A stretch of 8,059 bases of DNA from Planctomycetota bacterium (GTDB taxonomy: Bacteria; Planctomycetota; Planctomycetia; Pirellulales; UBA7805): NCBI GenBank assembly GCA_030605285.1, contig JAUWIQ010000074.1, positions 1-8,059 of the forward strand, in the 5' to 3' direction. The first letter of the stretch is position 1. The number at the start of each line of letters is the position of its first letter. Below are positions 1 to 6,735 of the stretch, one piece after another. The position numbers and the translations under genes were made by a program. The notes beneath the pieces are model-generated. The model did not search any database. It was not told the DNA's origin and worked only from the letters and a program-made list of their open reading frames with translations.

Positions 1-166
1 ACCGTTTCGAACTCATGAGTCCGAACACGACCCAGATACCGATCGTGATCAATACGCTGCCGATGATTGAAATATGGATGTGGATCCCCATGAGCCTGAA
101 AAGCACGTTGAGCACAATCAAAAGTACAATAAAAAAAAGCAGCCGGATGATGAGATTTTTCTGCAT
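1..166 (-). CDS. Small hydrophobic membrane protein, C-terminus cut by the window edge
   Basis: An open frame reads leftward from an ATG at 166 to the edge, giving 55 codons without a stop. The protein starts MQKNLIIRLLFF and shows one hydrophobic segment at about residues 5-25 and a second at about 31-50, separated by a short polar stretch (Arg, then Gly-Ile-His-Ile-His), then a basic Ser-Ser-Lys-Arg. This looks like a two-helix inner-membrane protein. A strong purine-rich ribosome site (GGGGAGGG) lies about 7 bases before the ATG, which supports this start. I do not recognise the family. The run of eight T in the coding strand is in frame and encodes Leu-Phe-Phe. It lies upstream of the respiratory cluster on the opposite strand, and nothing visible links the two. 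Confidence 0.6.
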   Translation of the reverse strand, partial: MQKNLIIRLLFFIVLLIVLNVLFRLMGIHIHISIIGSVLITIGIWVVFGLMSSKR

Positions 167-304
167 CAGGATCCCTCCCCTTGGATAGAAAACGCGGCAA
201 GCTCGCTGGCGAGCCGATTGTACGCTTCGGACCAGCCCGCCGCCAACCTCTAGAAAGCACAAAATGACGCGGCCGGACCGCCCTCCGCAGCCCATTTTGA
301 CCGC

Positions 305-341
305 AAGAAAAAACCCTCGGCCAGTTCGCACTGGCCGAGGG
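305..341 (-). terminator. Rho-independent terminator of the metallothionein-like gene
   Basis: A perfect inverted repeat with 11-bp arms (CCCTCGGCCAG / CTGGCCGAGGG, 314-324 and 331-341) encloses a 6-base loop. Read on the - strand, the stem is followed directly by a run of seven T. It lies about 40 bases beyond the stop of the gene ending at 382, so it should end that transcript. On the + strand no T-run follows, so it appears to work in one direction only. Confidence 0.88.
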
Positions 342-381
342 AGAAACATCCATCCTTAGAGCCGATCTCAAACCGGAGACA

Positions 382-705
382 TCAGCTCTTTTTGCCGCAG
401 CACGACTTCTTCGCTGCCGATTGCTGCTTGCAGCATCCGCCTGCTTTTTTATCCTGCTTCGACGTTGGACAGCAGGCACTGCCGCAGTCGCCGCCGCACT
501 CGCAGCCTGTGCAGTTACAGGCCTTGCAGTTGCAGTTGGTGCACTTGCCGTCCGCACAACCGCACTCTTTACAATCGCACTGCTTGCCGCAGCAACAACT
601 GGCCACCACCTTGGTATCCGGCTTCTCGGCCAGGATGCTGGAGGGACCAATCACCGCGACTGCCGCAATCGCTAAGGCACCAAAAATTGCGATAAATTGA
701 GTCAT
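382..705 (-). CDS. Exported Cys-rich metallothionein-like protein
   Basis: This encodes 107 residues. Residues 1-26 form a typical Sec signal peptide (hydrophobic core 4-19, likely cleavage after Ala26). The remaining 81 residues contain 21 Cys, about one in four, and no His, Met, Phe, Tyr or Trp, a composition typical of metallothioneins. From about residue 44 to 71 the Cys follow a near-regular alternation of C-x-C and C-x-x-C; CC pairs follow nearer the Lys-rich C-terminus, and a CCC triplet opens the mature part at 37-39. The start is supported by a strong AGAAGGAG site 8 bases before the ATG, and a clear terminator follows the stop. The likely role is binding soft metal ions (Cu, Zn, Cd) outside the cytoplasm; this is inferred from composition and no named family is claimed. 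Its place beside a copper-enzyme operon fits copper storage or buffering. Confidence 0.82.
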   Translation of the reverse strand: MTQFIAIFGALAIAAVAVIGPSSILAEKPDTKVVASCCCGKQCDCKECGCADGKCTNCNCKACNCTGCECGGDCGSACCPTSKQDKKAGGCCKQQSAAKKSCCGKKS

Positions 706-719
706 CGTAAACTCCTTCT

Positions 720-734
720 GCGGATAAGTTCCGC
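720..734. promoter_or_regulatory. Short dyad in the 5' region of the metallothionein-like gene
   Basis: GCGGA and TCCGC form a perfect 5-bp inverted repeat with a 5-base spacer. It sits directly upstream of the ribosome site of the gene starting at 705. On the - strand an A/T-rich TAATAAT (739-745) lies just before it and could be a -10 element, but no convincing -35 is visible. It could be a metal-responsive operator or an mRNA hairpin; a chance 5-bp dyad is also quite possible. Confidence 0.25.
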
Positions 735-779
735 TAAATTATTAGTTCAAAAAAGAATGGATCCCACGAAAATGAACGG

Positions 780-812
780 GCGCAAGTCGGCTTTGAAAAA
801 AGCAGCTTGCGC
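780..812 (-). terminator. Imperfect stem-loop after the second Cys-rich gene
   Basis: GCGCAAG (780-786) pairs with CTTGCGC (806-812), and inside it GCTTT (790-794) pairs with AAAGC (799-803), giving an interrupted stem 11 bases beyond the stop of the gene ending at 823. No T-run follows on the - strand, so it is a weak terminator candidate or a 3' end-stabilising structure and not a classical terminator. Confidence 0.35.
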
Positions 813-822
813 GGTCGATGCT

Positions 823-1254
823 TTAGTTCAACCAGACGCCGAGCAGGGCGTGTAGACGGAGCGGGGAAGGACAGAATGCTTCGGTCCAGCTCCTGGAGGT
901 CAAGTCGACGTTTTCGTTCTGCGGCGGAAGCCGCCCTTCCGCACCGAGAGCGACCTCTGCGGAATGGTCGCCCCGTTTTTCCTCGTGGCGGACAATCTCC
1001 CACACCGCCCGGCCATTGTCACAATTCCCGCAGCAGCGGCTCGGGTGCGGACAAGCGGAGGAGTCTTCGCTCGGCGTGGTAACCACTGCGCTGCCACAAC
1101 AACCGAACCCAGCCGCCGGGGCATCCGCCCCGGAACAACAGCTAGCCGCAGCACAGAGACAGGGCGAAACCAAGCCGAACGGCAACACCACCGCGAGGGC
1201 CGCGAGGGTGGCGGACACTTTTCTACAGCCGATGTTCGGTTTGGAGAAATTCAT
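823..1254 (-). CDS. Putative secreted protein with paired cysteines, unknown function
   Basis: This encodes 143 residues. The N-terminus has basic residues (Lys5, Arg11, Lys12) and a hydrophobic core at about 13-29, consistent with an export signal. Cys then occur at 32, 34, 39-40, 52-53, 68, 74-75 and 78, including three CC pairs and a C-C-x-x-C with nearby His70, so metal binding is plausible. The second half (about 80-143) is polar and charged with a single Cys, and ends with a hydrophobic, Leu-rich tail. Ser-Pro-Cys before the first Cys is not a good lipobox, so a lipoprotein is unlikely. The ribosome site is weak (AAGAAG about 10 bases upstream). It is not similar in pattern to the neighbour at 382-705, so the two are not simple duplicates. 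I do not recognise the family. That it is a real gene rests on the signal peptide and clustered Cys. Confidence 0.6.
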   Translation of the reverse strand: MNFSKPNIGCRKVSATLAALAVVLPFGLVSPCLCAAASCCSGADAPAAGFGCCGSAVVTTPSEDSSACPHPSRCCGNCDNGRAVWEIVRHEEKRGDHSAEVALGAEGRLPPQNENVDLTSRSWTEAFCPSPLRLHALLGVWLN

Positions 1255-1577
1255 TTTTTTCTAGCTTCTTTTTGTGGGGGCAAGGGCCCAGTTACTAGGT
1301 ATGCTACGCACGCCGCGGGCCGCGTGTTTGCCAAAAAACAGTCTCCAGACCAAGCATTTTTTGCAGATCGGGCGAATTTCCCCCGCAACCACGGTCGCCT
1401 TGACCGCCCCCCTTTTTGGCGAAACAAGGGTATAACCGCTCGAGGACCGGCGGAACTCGGCTGGGCACCGCCCCGCAATGGAAGGCGATTCGACCAAAAC
1501 TCGCAACGGTATTTTCCGTCCGCCGCTTGCGACAATCTTCTCCGGGAACCCCCACCATCGATACCCCAGCTGCTTCG
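1255..1577. other. Intergenic region between divergent gene sets, no gene seen
   Basis: This stretch lies between the start of the leftward Cys-rich gene and the promoter of the rightward respiratory genes. It should hold the promoter of the leftward gene, but I find no pair of -35/-10 elements I would defend. Open frames cross it on both strands, but none has a convincing start site, a domain or sensible protein composition. No tRNA-like or other RNA fold was recognised by eye. Confidence 0.5.
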
Positions 1578-1602
1578 CAACCACCTGCTTTGCAGGTGGT
1601 TG
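1578..1602. promoter_or_regulatory. Perfect 11-bp inverted repeat, candidate operator upstream of coxB
   Basis: CAACCACCTGC (1578-1588) and GCAGGTGGTTG (1592-1602) are perfect inverted arms around a TTT centre. The right arm covers the expected -35 position of the promoter whose -10 is at 1611-1616, so a dimeric regulator bound here would affect transcription of the respiratory genes. As a hairpin it would be stable, but no T-run follows on either strand and no + strand gene ends just before it, which argues against a terminator. Confidence 0.55.
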
Positions 1603-1616
1603 ATCTTTGCTATAAT
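1589..1616 (+). promoter_or_regulatory. Extended -10 promoter of the respiratory run
   Basis: TGCTATAAT (1608-1616) is a perfect extended -10 element (TGn followed by TATAAT). A weak -35, TTTGCA at 1589-1594, lies 16 bases upstream of it and matches four of six consensus positions. Initiation 6-8 bases after the -10 would fall at 1622-1624, at or just before the coxB ATG, so the message may be leaderless. The extended -10 can compensate for the poor -35. Confidence 0.65.
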
Positions 1617-1623
1617 CCCCCGC

Positions 1624-2700
1624 ATGGTTGGCAAGATGGGGATCTTAGGGATTGCGCTGCTGTTGATTTTCGTCGGCGGATTGTCGCAAGGTGGATGGCT
1701 GCTGGCGGCGGATTCGCCCTCCGCCCCCACACTCGAAAGTTTGCAGCAAGGCCGCAATACGAATATTCTCGATCCGCGGTCTCCACCCGCCAAAACGACG
1801 ATGGATCTTTTCTATCTGATTCTGGGAATCGTGGTCGTTATCTTTCTGCTGGTCTTCATCCCACTCTGCCTGATGCTTGTCCGTTTTCGCGCCCGCAAAC
1901 AGGATGCTGGGGTTGAACCACCGCAGATCTATGGCAGCAATCCAATCGAACTGGCCTGGACCGTGGGGCCGGCGATCATCGTCTTTGTGCTGTTCCTGGT
2001 AACTGCCCGCAGTATCTTTGAGATTGAAGCGGCGCCGCCCCCGCCAGAAGCCATCCACATCCGTGTTGTCGGACATCAGTGGTGGTGGGAGTTCGATTAC
2101 GTCGACAATGGCTTCGTTACCGCGAATGAAATGCATGTGCCGCTTACCGCAGACGGTACGCCACGACCCATTTATCTCGATCTCGAATCCGCCGATGTGA
2201 TTCACAGTTTCTGGGTACCGCAACTCGCCGGCAAAACCGACCTCTTGCCCGGCCGCGTGAATCACATGTGGTTCGAACCGGAAGAGGCGGGATGGTATCT
2301 CGGTCAGTGCGCCGAATATTGTGGCACACAACACGCCCACATGTGGTTGCGGGTTAAGGCGGAAAGTGAACAAGATTTTAAGCAGTGGGTCAGCGAGCAA
2401 CAGCAGGCATCCGTACTCGACCCGGCGGTCGCCGCGGGCCGGGATCTGTTTCTTGCCAACGCCTGCGCGAATTGCCATACCGTCCGGGGCACGCCTGCGG
2501 AGGGCAAGTTTGCCCCCGACCTCACCCATCTCATGAGCCGTTCGACGATCGCCTCGGGAATTGTCCCGAATAATGAAAAATATTTAAAGCAGTGGGTCCA
2601 GGACCCGAACACCATCAAGGAGGGCTGCTACATGCCCGACATGAAACTCAACCCAGACGAGGTCGATAAGATCGTGGCCTATTTATTGAGCTTAAAATAA
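1624..2700 (+). CDS. coxB: Cytochrome c oxidase subunit II with fused cytochrome c domain (caa3 type)
   Basis: This is the electron-entry subunit of a haem-copper oxidase, 358 residues. It has a hydrophobic N-terminus (6-29, likely cleaved signal), two transmembrane helices (about 62-85 and 110-132), then a periplasmic cupredoxin domain with the conserved GHQWWW aromatic stretch (150-155). The CuA ligands are visible: His194, and CAEYCGTQHAHM at 229-240 giving Cys229, Glu231, Cys233, His237 and Met240. A C-terminal class I cytochrome c domain follows, with CANCH at 281-285 and MPDM at 337-340 supplying the axial Met. This fusion defines the caa3 group, in which electrons arrive from a cytochrome c or bc complex. 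The frame is open far upstream, but ATG 1624 gives the signal peptide and sits just after the promoter. No ribosome site precedes it, consistent with a leaderless start. An alternative is ATG 1636 (Met5). Confidence 0.96.
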   Translation: MVGKMGILGIALLLIFVGGLSQGGWLLAADSPSAPTLESLQQGRNTNILDPRSPPAKTTMDLFYLILGIVVVIFLLVFIPLCLMLVRFRARKQDAGVEPPQIYGSNPIELAWTVGPAIIVFVLFLVTARSIFEIEAAPPPPEAIHIRVVGHQWWWEFDYVDNGFVTANEMHVPLTADGTPRPIYLDLESADVIHSFWVPQLAGKTDLLPGRVNHMWFEPEEAGWYLGQCAEYCGTQHAHMWLRVKAESEQDFKQWVSEQQQASVLDPAVAAGRDLFLANACANCHTVRGTPAEGKFAPDLTHLMSRSTIASGIVPNNEKYLKQWVQDPNTIKEGCYMPDMKLNPDEVDKIVAYLLSLK

Positions 2701-2739
2701 CAACCCGCGCATCCCGCGCCCGGAAATACAACACAAACC

Positions 2740-4407
2740 ATGGCAACCCTCAGTCCCTACTCGACGACGAGCCCGACCCGCGTTCCGCTGGTTACCCGGC
2801 TGCACGGCTGGGTTTCCTCAGTGGACCATAAGCAGATCGGCATCATGTATCTGCTGATGAGCCTGCTGTTCCTGATCCTGGGGGGGCTCGAAGCTTTTTT
2901 GATCCGTGCGCAACTCTGGGCCCCGAACAATACTCTAGTCGGGCCCGATACGTTCAATCAACTTTTTACGATGCACGGTACAACGATGATCTTCTTTGTA
3001 CTGATGCCGATGCTCGCCGGGTTTTCAAACTTTCTGGTCCCGCTGATGATCGGAGCCCGGGACGTTGCCTTCCCGAGGCTCAATGCATTGGGATTCTGGC
3101 TCTCCTTTTTCGGCGGCTGTTTGCTCTACTACACCTTTCTGGGAGCCGAGGGCCTCTACGGCGCGGCAACGGCGCCGGACATCGGTTGGTTTGCTTACGC
3201 ACCGCTCACTTCGCCAGCATATTCACGCGGCAATGCCACCGACTATTGGATCCTCGGCACCATGCTCACCGGGGTGGGAACCATTGCCTTCGGCGTGAAC
3301 CTGCTGGCGACAATCTTTACCATGCGGGCACCCGGCATGCGGCTTACCAAGCTGCCGCTGTTCGTCTACATCTTCATGATGGATGCGGTGCTGATCGTCA
3401 TTGCGTTTCCACCACTCACCGCCGCTCAGGTCATGTTGCTGCTGGATCGTTACGCCGGGGCCCACTTTTTTGATCCCCAAACCGGGGGATCCGCACTGCT
3501 CTGGCAGCATCTGTTCTGGTTTTTTGGTCACCCGGAGGTCTACATCCTTGCGCTCCCGGCGTTTGCTATTGTCTCGGAGGTGCTCCCCGTCTTCTCCCGC
3601 AAGGTGATCTTCGGCTACGTCTCGATGGCGGCCGCCACGACAGCGATTGCATTCATCAGCACCGGGGTTTGGGTACATCACATGTTCACTGTCGGCATGA
3701 GCGATGTGGTCGACACGATTTTTGCAGGGTCAACCTTCCTGATCGCGATCCCCACGGGCATCAAGATCTTCAACTGGACGGCAACCCTCTATGGTGGCCG
3801 CATACAACTGAAAACCCCGATGCTCTTCGCATTGGGATTTCTCTCTATGTTTCTCATCGGTGGCCTGACAGGCATCATGCTGGCGGTGGTGCCCTTCGAC
3901 TGGCAGGTCTCCGACAGCTACTTTTTGATCGCTCACTTTCATTACGTCCTCTTTGGTGGGTCATTATTCGCACTGATCGCCGGATTTTACTACTGGTATC
4001 CCAAAATGACGGGCCGCATGATGAACGAGACAATCGGCATCCTGCAATTTGTGTTTACCTTTGTCGGCTTCAATCTGTTGTTTTTCCCGATGCATATCTC
4101 GGGCATGCTGGGAATGCCTCGCAGGATCTACACCTACACCGAACCCGACTGGATAATCTGGAATCAACTTTCCACGGTCGGGGCCGCGGTGATGGGCATC
4201 GGTTTTCTGTTTTTCTTTTACAACCTTCTCCGTTCACGCCACCACGGCCAGGTCGCCGGCGACGACCCCTGGGACGCCTGGACACTCGAATGGAAAACCA
4301 CCTCGCCACCGCCCTCCTACAACTTTGAAGAGATACCTACGGTGCGAAGTCGTCGTCCGCTATGGGACTTGAAACACCCGGAAGATCCGGACTGGAAATA
4401 CGAGTAG
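2740..4407 (+). CDS. coxA: Cytochrome c oxidase subunit I (haem-copper catalytic subunit)
   Basis: This subunit reduces O2 to water and pumps protons across the inner membrane. It has 555 residues, the usual length, with about 12 hydrophobic helices. Visible signatures are VDHKQIG near the N-terminus, the low-spin haem ligand His79 (MHGTTM), the D-channel Asp108 (GARDVAFPRLN), HPEVY at 264-268 with CuB ligand His264, Glu266 and the cross-linking Tyr268, the CuB ligands His313-His314, PTGIKIFNW with the K-channel Lys, and HFHY at 399-402 carrying the haem a3 and haem a ligands His399 and His401. Glu266 with Tyr268 places it in the A1 family. It starts 39 bases after coxB with no clear ribosome site, so the start rests on conserved length and the usual soluble N-terminal segment. 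The C-terminal tail is hydrophilic (Trp/Pro-rich, ending DPDWKYE). Confidence 0.98.
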   Translation: MATLSPYSTTSPTRVPLVTRLHGWVSSVDHKQIGIMYLLMSLLFLILGGLEAFLIRAQLWAPNNTLVGPDTFNQLFTMHGTTMIFFVLMPMLAGFSNFLVPLMIGARDVAFPRLNALGFWLSFFGGCLLYYTFLGAEGLYGAATAPDIGWFAYAPLTSPAYSRGNATDYWILGTMLTGVGTIAFGVNLLATIFTMRAPGMRLTKLPLFVYIFMMDAVLIVIAFPPLTAAQVMLLLDRYAGAHFFDPQTGGSALLWQHLFWFFGHPEVYILALPAFAIVSEVLPVFSRKVIFGYVSMAAATTAIAFISTGVWVHHMFTVGMSDVVDTIFAGSTFLIAIPTGIKIFNWTATLYGGRIQLKTPMLFALGFLSMFLIGGLTGIMLAVVPFDWQVSDSYFLIAHFHYVLFGGSLFALIAGFYYWYPKMTGRMMNETIGILQFVFTFVGFNLLFFPMHISGMLGMPRRIYTYTEPDWIIWNQLSTVGAAVMGIGFLFFFYNLLRSRHHGQVAGDDPWDAWTLEWKTTSPPPSYNFEEIPTVRSRRPLWDLKHPEDPDWKYE

Positions 4408-4450
4408 CATGACAGACGACACTGATTTTTAAATAAAGGAAAGAGTTACT

Positions 4451-5071
4451 TTGAGTACCGGCACCCTGCCATCCGCAGCCCATCCTCACTACCAACCGTC
4501 GCGACTGACCACGCGCCAGACAGGGATCGTGGCGTTTCTCTGTTCCGAGGTGGCGCTCTTCAGCACGCTGATCACCACCTACATCATCTTTCTGGGAGAC
4601 ACCGTTCCAGGGGCAGTTCCCGGAGAAATGCCGACACCAAAAAATTCGCTCGACCTGGGACTGGTCTTGATCAACTCGGCCTGTCTGCTGAGCAGTAGTG
4701 CTACGATTTACTTTGCCCTCAAGGCCCGCCAGCGGGGTGCCCACTACCTCTATCTGGCCTGGTTTGCGCTGACGATTCTCCTGGGAGCGGAATTTATTTT
4801 GGGAACCACCTACGAGTGGTATGGCCTGATCACCGAGCATCGGCTGCTGCTGAGTACCAACAGTTTCGGCAGTACCTTTTATTTACTGATTGGATTTCAT
4901 GTATTTCACGTCACCCTCGGGGTGATCGCGATGACCATCCTCTGGGGTGTCGAGGCGGGCCGCTCCCTGACGGCGGAGTGCGAAGCCCCCGAACTCGTCT
5001 CCTGGTACTGGCACTTCGTGGATGGTGTCTGGATCGTCATTTTCACCCTGGTCTATATCATCGGTCGCTAA
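4451..5071 (+). CDS. coxC: Cytochrome c oxidase subunit III
   Basis: This is a membrane subunit that stabilises subunit I and its D-channel proton uptake; 206 residues, typical of the five-helix bacterial form. Helices lie at about 25-48, 68-90, 96-120, 139-164 and 184-204. Conserved features are SEVALF with Glu33 in the first helix, GAEF with Glu114, the GFHVFHV stretch with His150 and His153, and YWHFVDGVW with His188. It starts with TTG: a ribosome site (AAAGGAAAGAG) lies just upstream, and the next in-frame ATG falls at residue 60, after the first helix, so TTG is well supported. It follows coxA after 43 bases. Confidence 0.95.
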   Translation: MSTGTLPSAAHPHYQPSRLTTRQTGIVAFLCSEVALFSTLITTYIIFLGDTVPGAVPGEMPTPKNSLDLGLVLINSACLLSSSATIYFALKARQRGAHYLYLAWFALTILLGAEFILGTTYEWYGLITEHRLLLSTNSFGSTFYLLIGFHVFHVTLGVIAMTILWGVEAGRSLTAECEAPELVSWYWHFVDGVWIVIFTLVYIIGR

Positions 5072-5093
5072 CAAAGTCGATTTAAATCAACCC

Positions 5094-5890
5094 ATGAACG
5101 AAGCACCTCAGCACGAACGGAAAGAGAACCCCGAGCCTCAGGGTGTCGTGATGCCCAGGCCCACCTCGGCGCCGATCTTGATCTCGTTTGGCGCGATGCT
5201 GATTTCCAGTGGCCTGGTACTCAACATCGCCTATTCGGTGGTGGGTGCTCTGCTGCTGATCATTGGCCTGGGAAGGTGGATCCGCATCCTGGCCAGTGGC
5301 ACGGGCGAAGAGATCGTGCCGATCGAACCCGGCCCCGCGCCAGTGAAGGTCTCGCGGGTTCAAGTCGAACCGCTGCAACCGGGCATGCCCGGACACCGGA
5401 TGCGGATTCCTGAGAAGGTGCATCCCTACTCGGCGGGTTTCAAGGGGGGCATCTTAGGCGGGATTGCGATGGCAATGACCGCACTGGGATATGGCATCTT
5501 CAGCGGACGGGGATTGTGGTATCCGGTGAATTTGCTCGGGGGCATGATCGTACCGAGCGTTGCCGACTGGTCGAATACGGAACTTGGCCAGTTCCATCTG
5601 CTGCAATTGGTACTCGGCTTTGTGATCTTGTCGCCACCTCGATCGGTGTGGGGCTGATGTTTGGAATCCTGCTACCCACCATGCCCCGCTGGCCGATCCT
5701 CTGGGGCGGTATCGTGGCGCCCCTGCTCTGGACAGGCGCGATCTACGGGTTCATGGGGATTCTGAACCCGGCCTTGGGCAGGCATGTCGACTGGCGCTGG
5801 TTTTTTGCCTCCCAACTCGCCTACGGAATCACCGTCGGAATCGTCGTCGTCCGCAGCGAGAAGATACCGGCAGGGGGGCTCCGATCGTGA
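5094..5890 (+). pseudogene. Multi-pass membrane protein of the oxidase cluster, unknown family, frameshifted
   Basis: From ATG 5094 the frame reads well to Ile178 (5627), then ends at 5657 with a short Pro/Arg-rich tail. Moving back one base near 5627 gives Leu-Val-Ala-Thr-Ser-Ile-Gly and a good membrane protein up to 5890. Restoring one base there gives 265 residues. It would have two N-terminal helices (about 27-63) separated by a tight turn, a cytosolic or periplasmic linker with many Pro, and then about five more helices. The N-terminal pair resembles small subunit IV-like pieces of bacterial oxidases, but the rest is not recognised; an oxidase accessory or assembly role is inferred from position only. 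Phe-Lys-Gly-Gly-Ile-Leu-Gly-Gly and Leu-Trp-Gly-Gly-Ile-Val hint at an internal duplication. No ribosome site precedes the ATG, 22 bases after coxC. The 3' end overlaps the next gene by GTGA. Confidence 0.72.
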
Positions 5891-6717
5891 CGCACCTCCC
5901 ACAGCCATCGCCCTGGGGACTGTTCTGCCTGGGGGTGCTTTGTAGCTGCCTATTGGCCAGTGGCTGCGTACAAGAAACGCAGAGCGCGGATTCGGCGCTG
6001 ACCAAGTTTGACGACTGGCTGCCGGGGAAACCGGATCCCAGCGATCGTCCCAAGCTGTATGCGGATGTGCTGGACCCGACGAAGATTTTTGAGACCAGTT
6101 GCGCGGGGTGTCACGGCAAGAATGGAAATTTCGGACCTGCGCTGCCTCTCAACGATCCGATTTTTCTGGCCGTGTTTTCCAAGTCGCAAATGCTTGAGAT
6201 CCTGCACAACGGCCGACCCGGGACGATGATGCCCTCGTTCGCCAGCGTACACCGCAGCGGGCTGACAGACCAACAGATGGAAGCCCTCACGGAAGGAATT
6301 TATCAACGTTGGGGCAAAAACAAAAAGATGCCTGCGAATATTCCACCCTACCGGGCCAGCGCCACGGGCAATCTGGCTGCGGGCCGGGAAAAGTTTGCGA
6401 TCTATTGTGCGGAATGCCACGGTGCCGATGGCCAAGGCGGCAAGGAGGCAGGCCGCATTAACGATCCGGCGATGCTGGCACTCATGAGTGACCAATCCCT
6501 GCGACGGATCATGATTACGGGACGGGTCGATCTGGGGATGCCTGATTTTTCCGGTATCGGGAAGCGAAGCAGCACAGCCAAGCCGCTCACGGGAGGGGAC
6601 ATTGCGGACATTGTCGCCCTGCTGCAAGACTGGCGAACCGCGCCCCAGCGGGCGCTTCAGGAAACCGAAAAGCAACAACAAGCCAAGGCCGCCCCAGGCA
6701 AAGCCGAACGGCCCTGA
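5887..6717 (+). CDS. Dihaem cytochrome c lipoprotein
   Basis: This encodes 276 residues with a lipoprotein signal (hydrophobic 11-26, Ala-Ser-Gly-Cys with lipidated Cys27), so it should be anchored on the periplasmic side. Two class I cytochrome c domains follow: CAGCH at 72-76 with Met114 or Met115 as the distal ligand, and CAECH at 174-178 with Met218. The tail (about 250-276) is rich in Gln, Lys, Ala and Pro and probably unstructured. Between an oxidase and a Rieske/cytochrome b pair, it most likely carries electrons from the Rieske protein to the cytochrome c domain of CoxB, replacing cytochrome c1. It starts with GTG, overlapping the previous stop by four bases (GTGA), behind a G-rich ribosome site (AGGGGGG), which suggests translational coupling. 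Confidence 0.93.
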   Translation: MTHLPQPSPWGLFCLGVLCSCLLASGCVQETQSADSALTKFDDWLPGKPDPSDRPKLYADVLDPTKIFETSCAGCHGKNGNFGPALPLNDPIFLAVFSKSQMLEILHNGRPGTMMPSFASVHRSGLTDQQMEALTEGIYQRWGKNKKMPANIPPYRASATGNLAAGREKFAIYCAECHGADGQGGKEAGRINDPAMLALMSDQSLRRIMITGRVDLGMPDFSGIGKRSSTAKPLTGGDIADIVALLQDWRTAPQRALQETEKQQQAKAAPGKAERP

Positions 6718-6735
6718 ATCGTGGAACACAAAACA

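Noticed and set aside
201..214. GCTCGC/GCGAGC palindrome upstream of the truncated membrane protein
   Set aside because: Six-bp arms with a 2-base centre and no adjacent promoter or T-run; likely chance in GC-rich sequence.
1261..1584. Leftward open frame of 107 codons in the intergenic region
   Set aside because: No ribosome site, no recognisable domain, basic and irregular composition, and its start lies inside the palindrome upstream of coxB.
964..1623. Long upstream extension of the coxB frame
   Set aside because: The frame is open but its translation is Arg/Pro-rich without domain character, overlaps the leftward Cys-rich gene and crosses the promoter; the signal peptide begins at 1624.
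1645..2529. Long leftward open frame opposite coxB
   Set aside because: It is a shadow of the strongly supported coxB frame, with no start signal or domain of its own.
4409..4432. Seven-codon open frame (MTDDTDF) between coxA and coxC
   Set aside because: No ribosome site and too short to separate from chance; a leader-peptide role is not supported.
5620..5640. Programmed -1 ribosomal frameshift
   Set aside because: No X-XXY-YYZ slippery site or downstream hairpin is visible; a missing base explains it more simply. The same applies near 6918.
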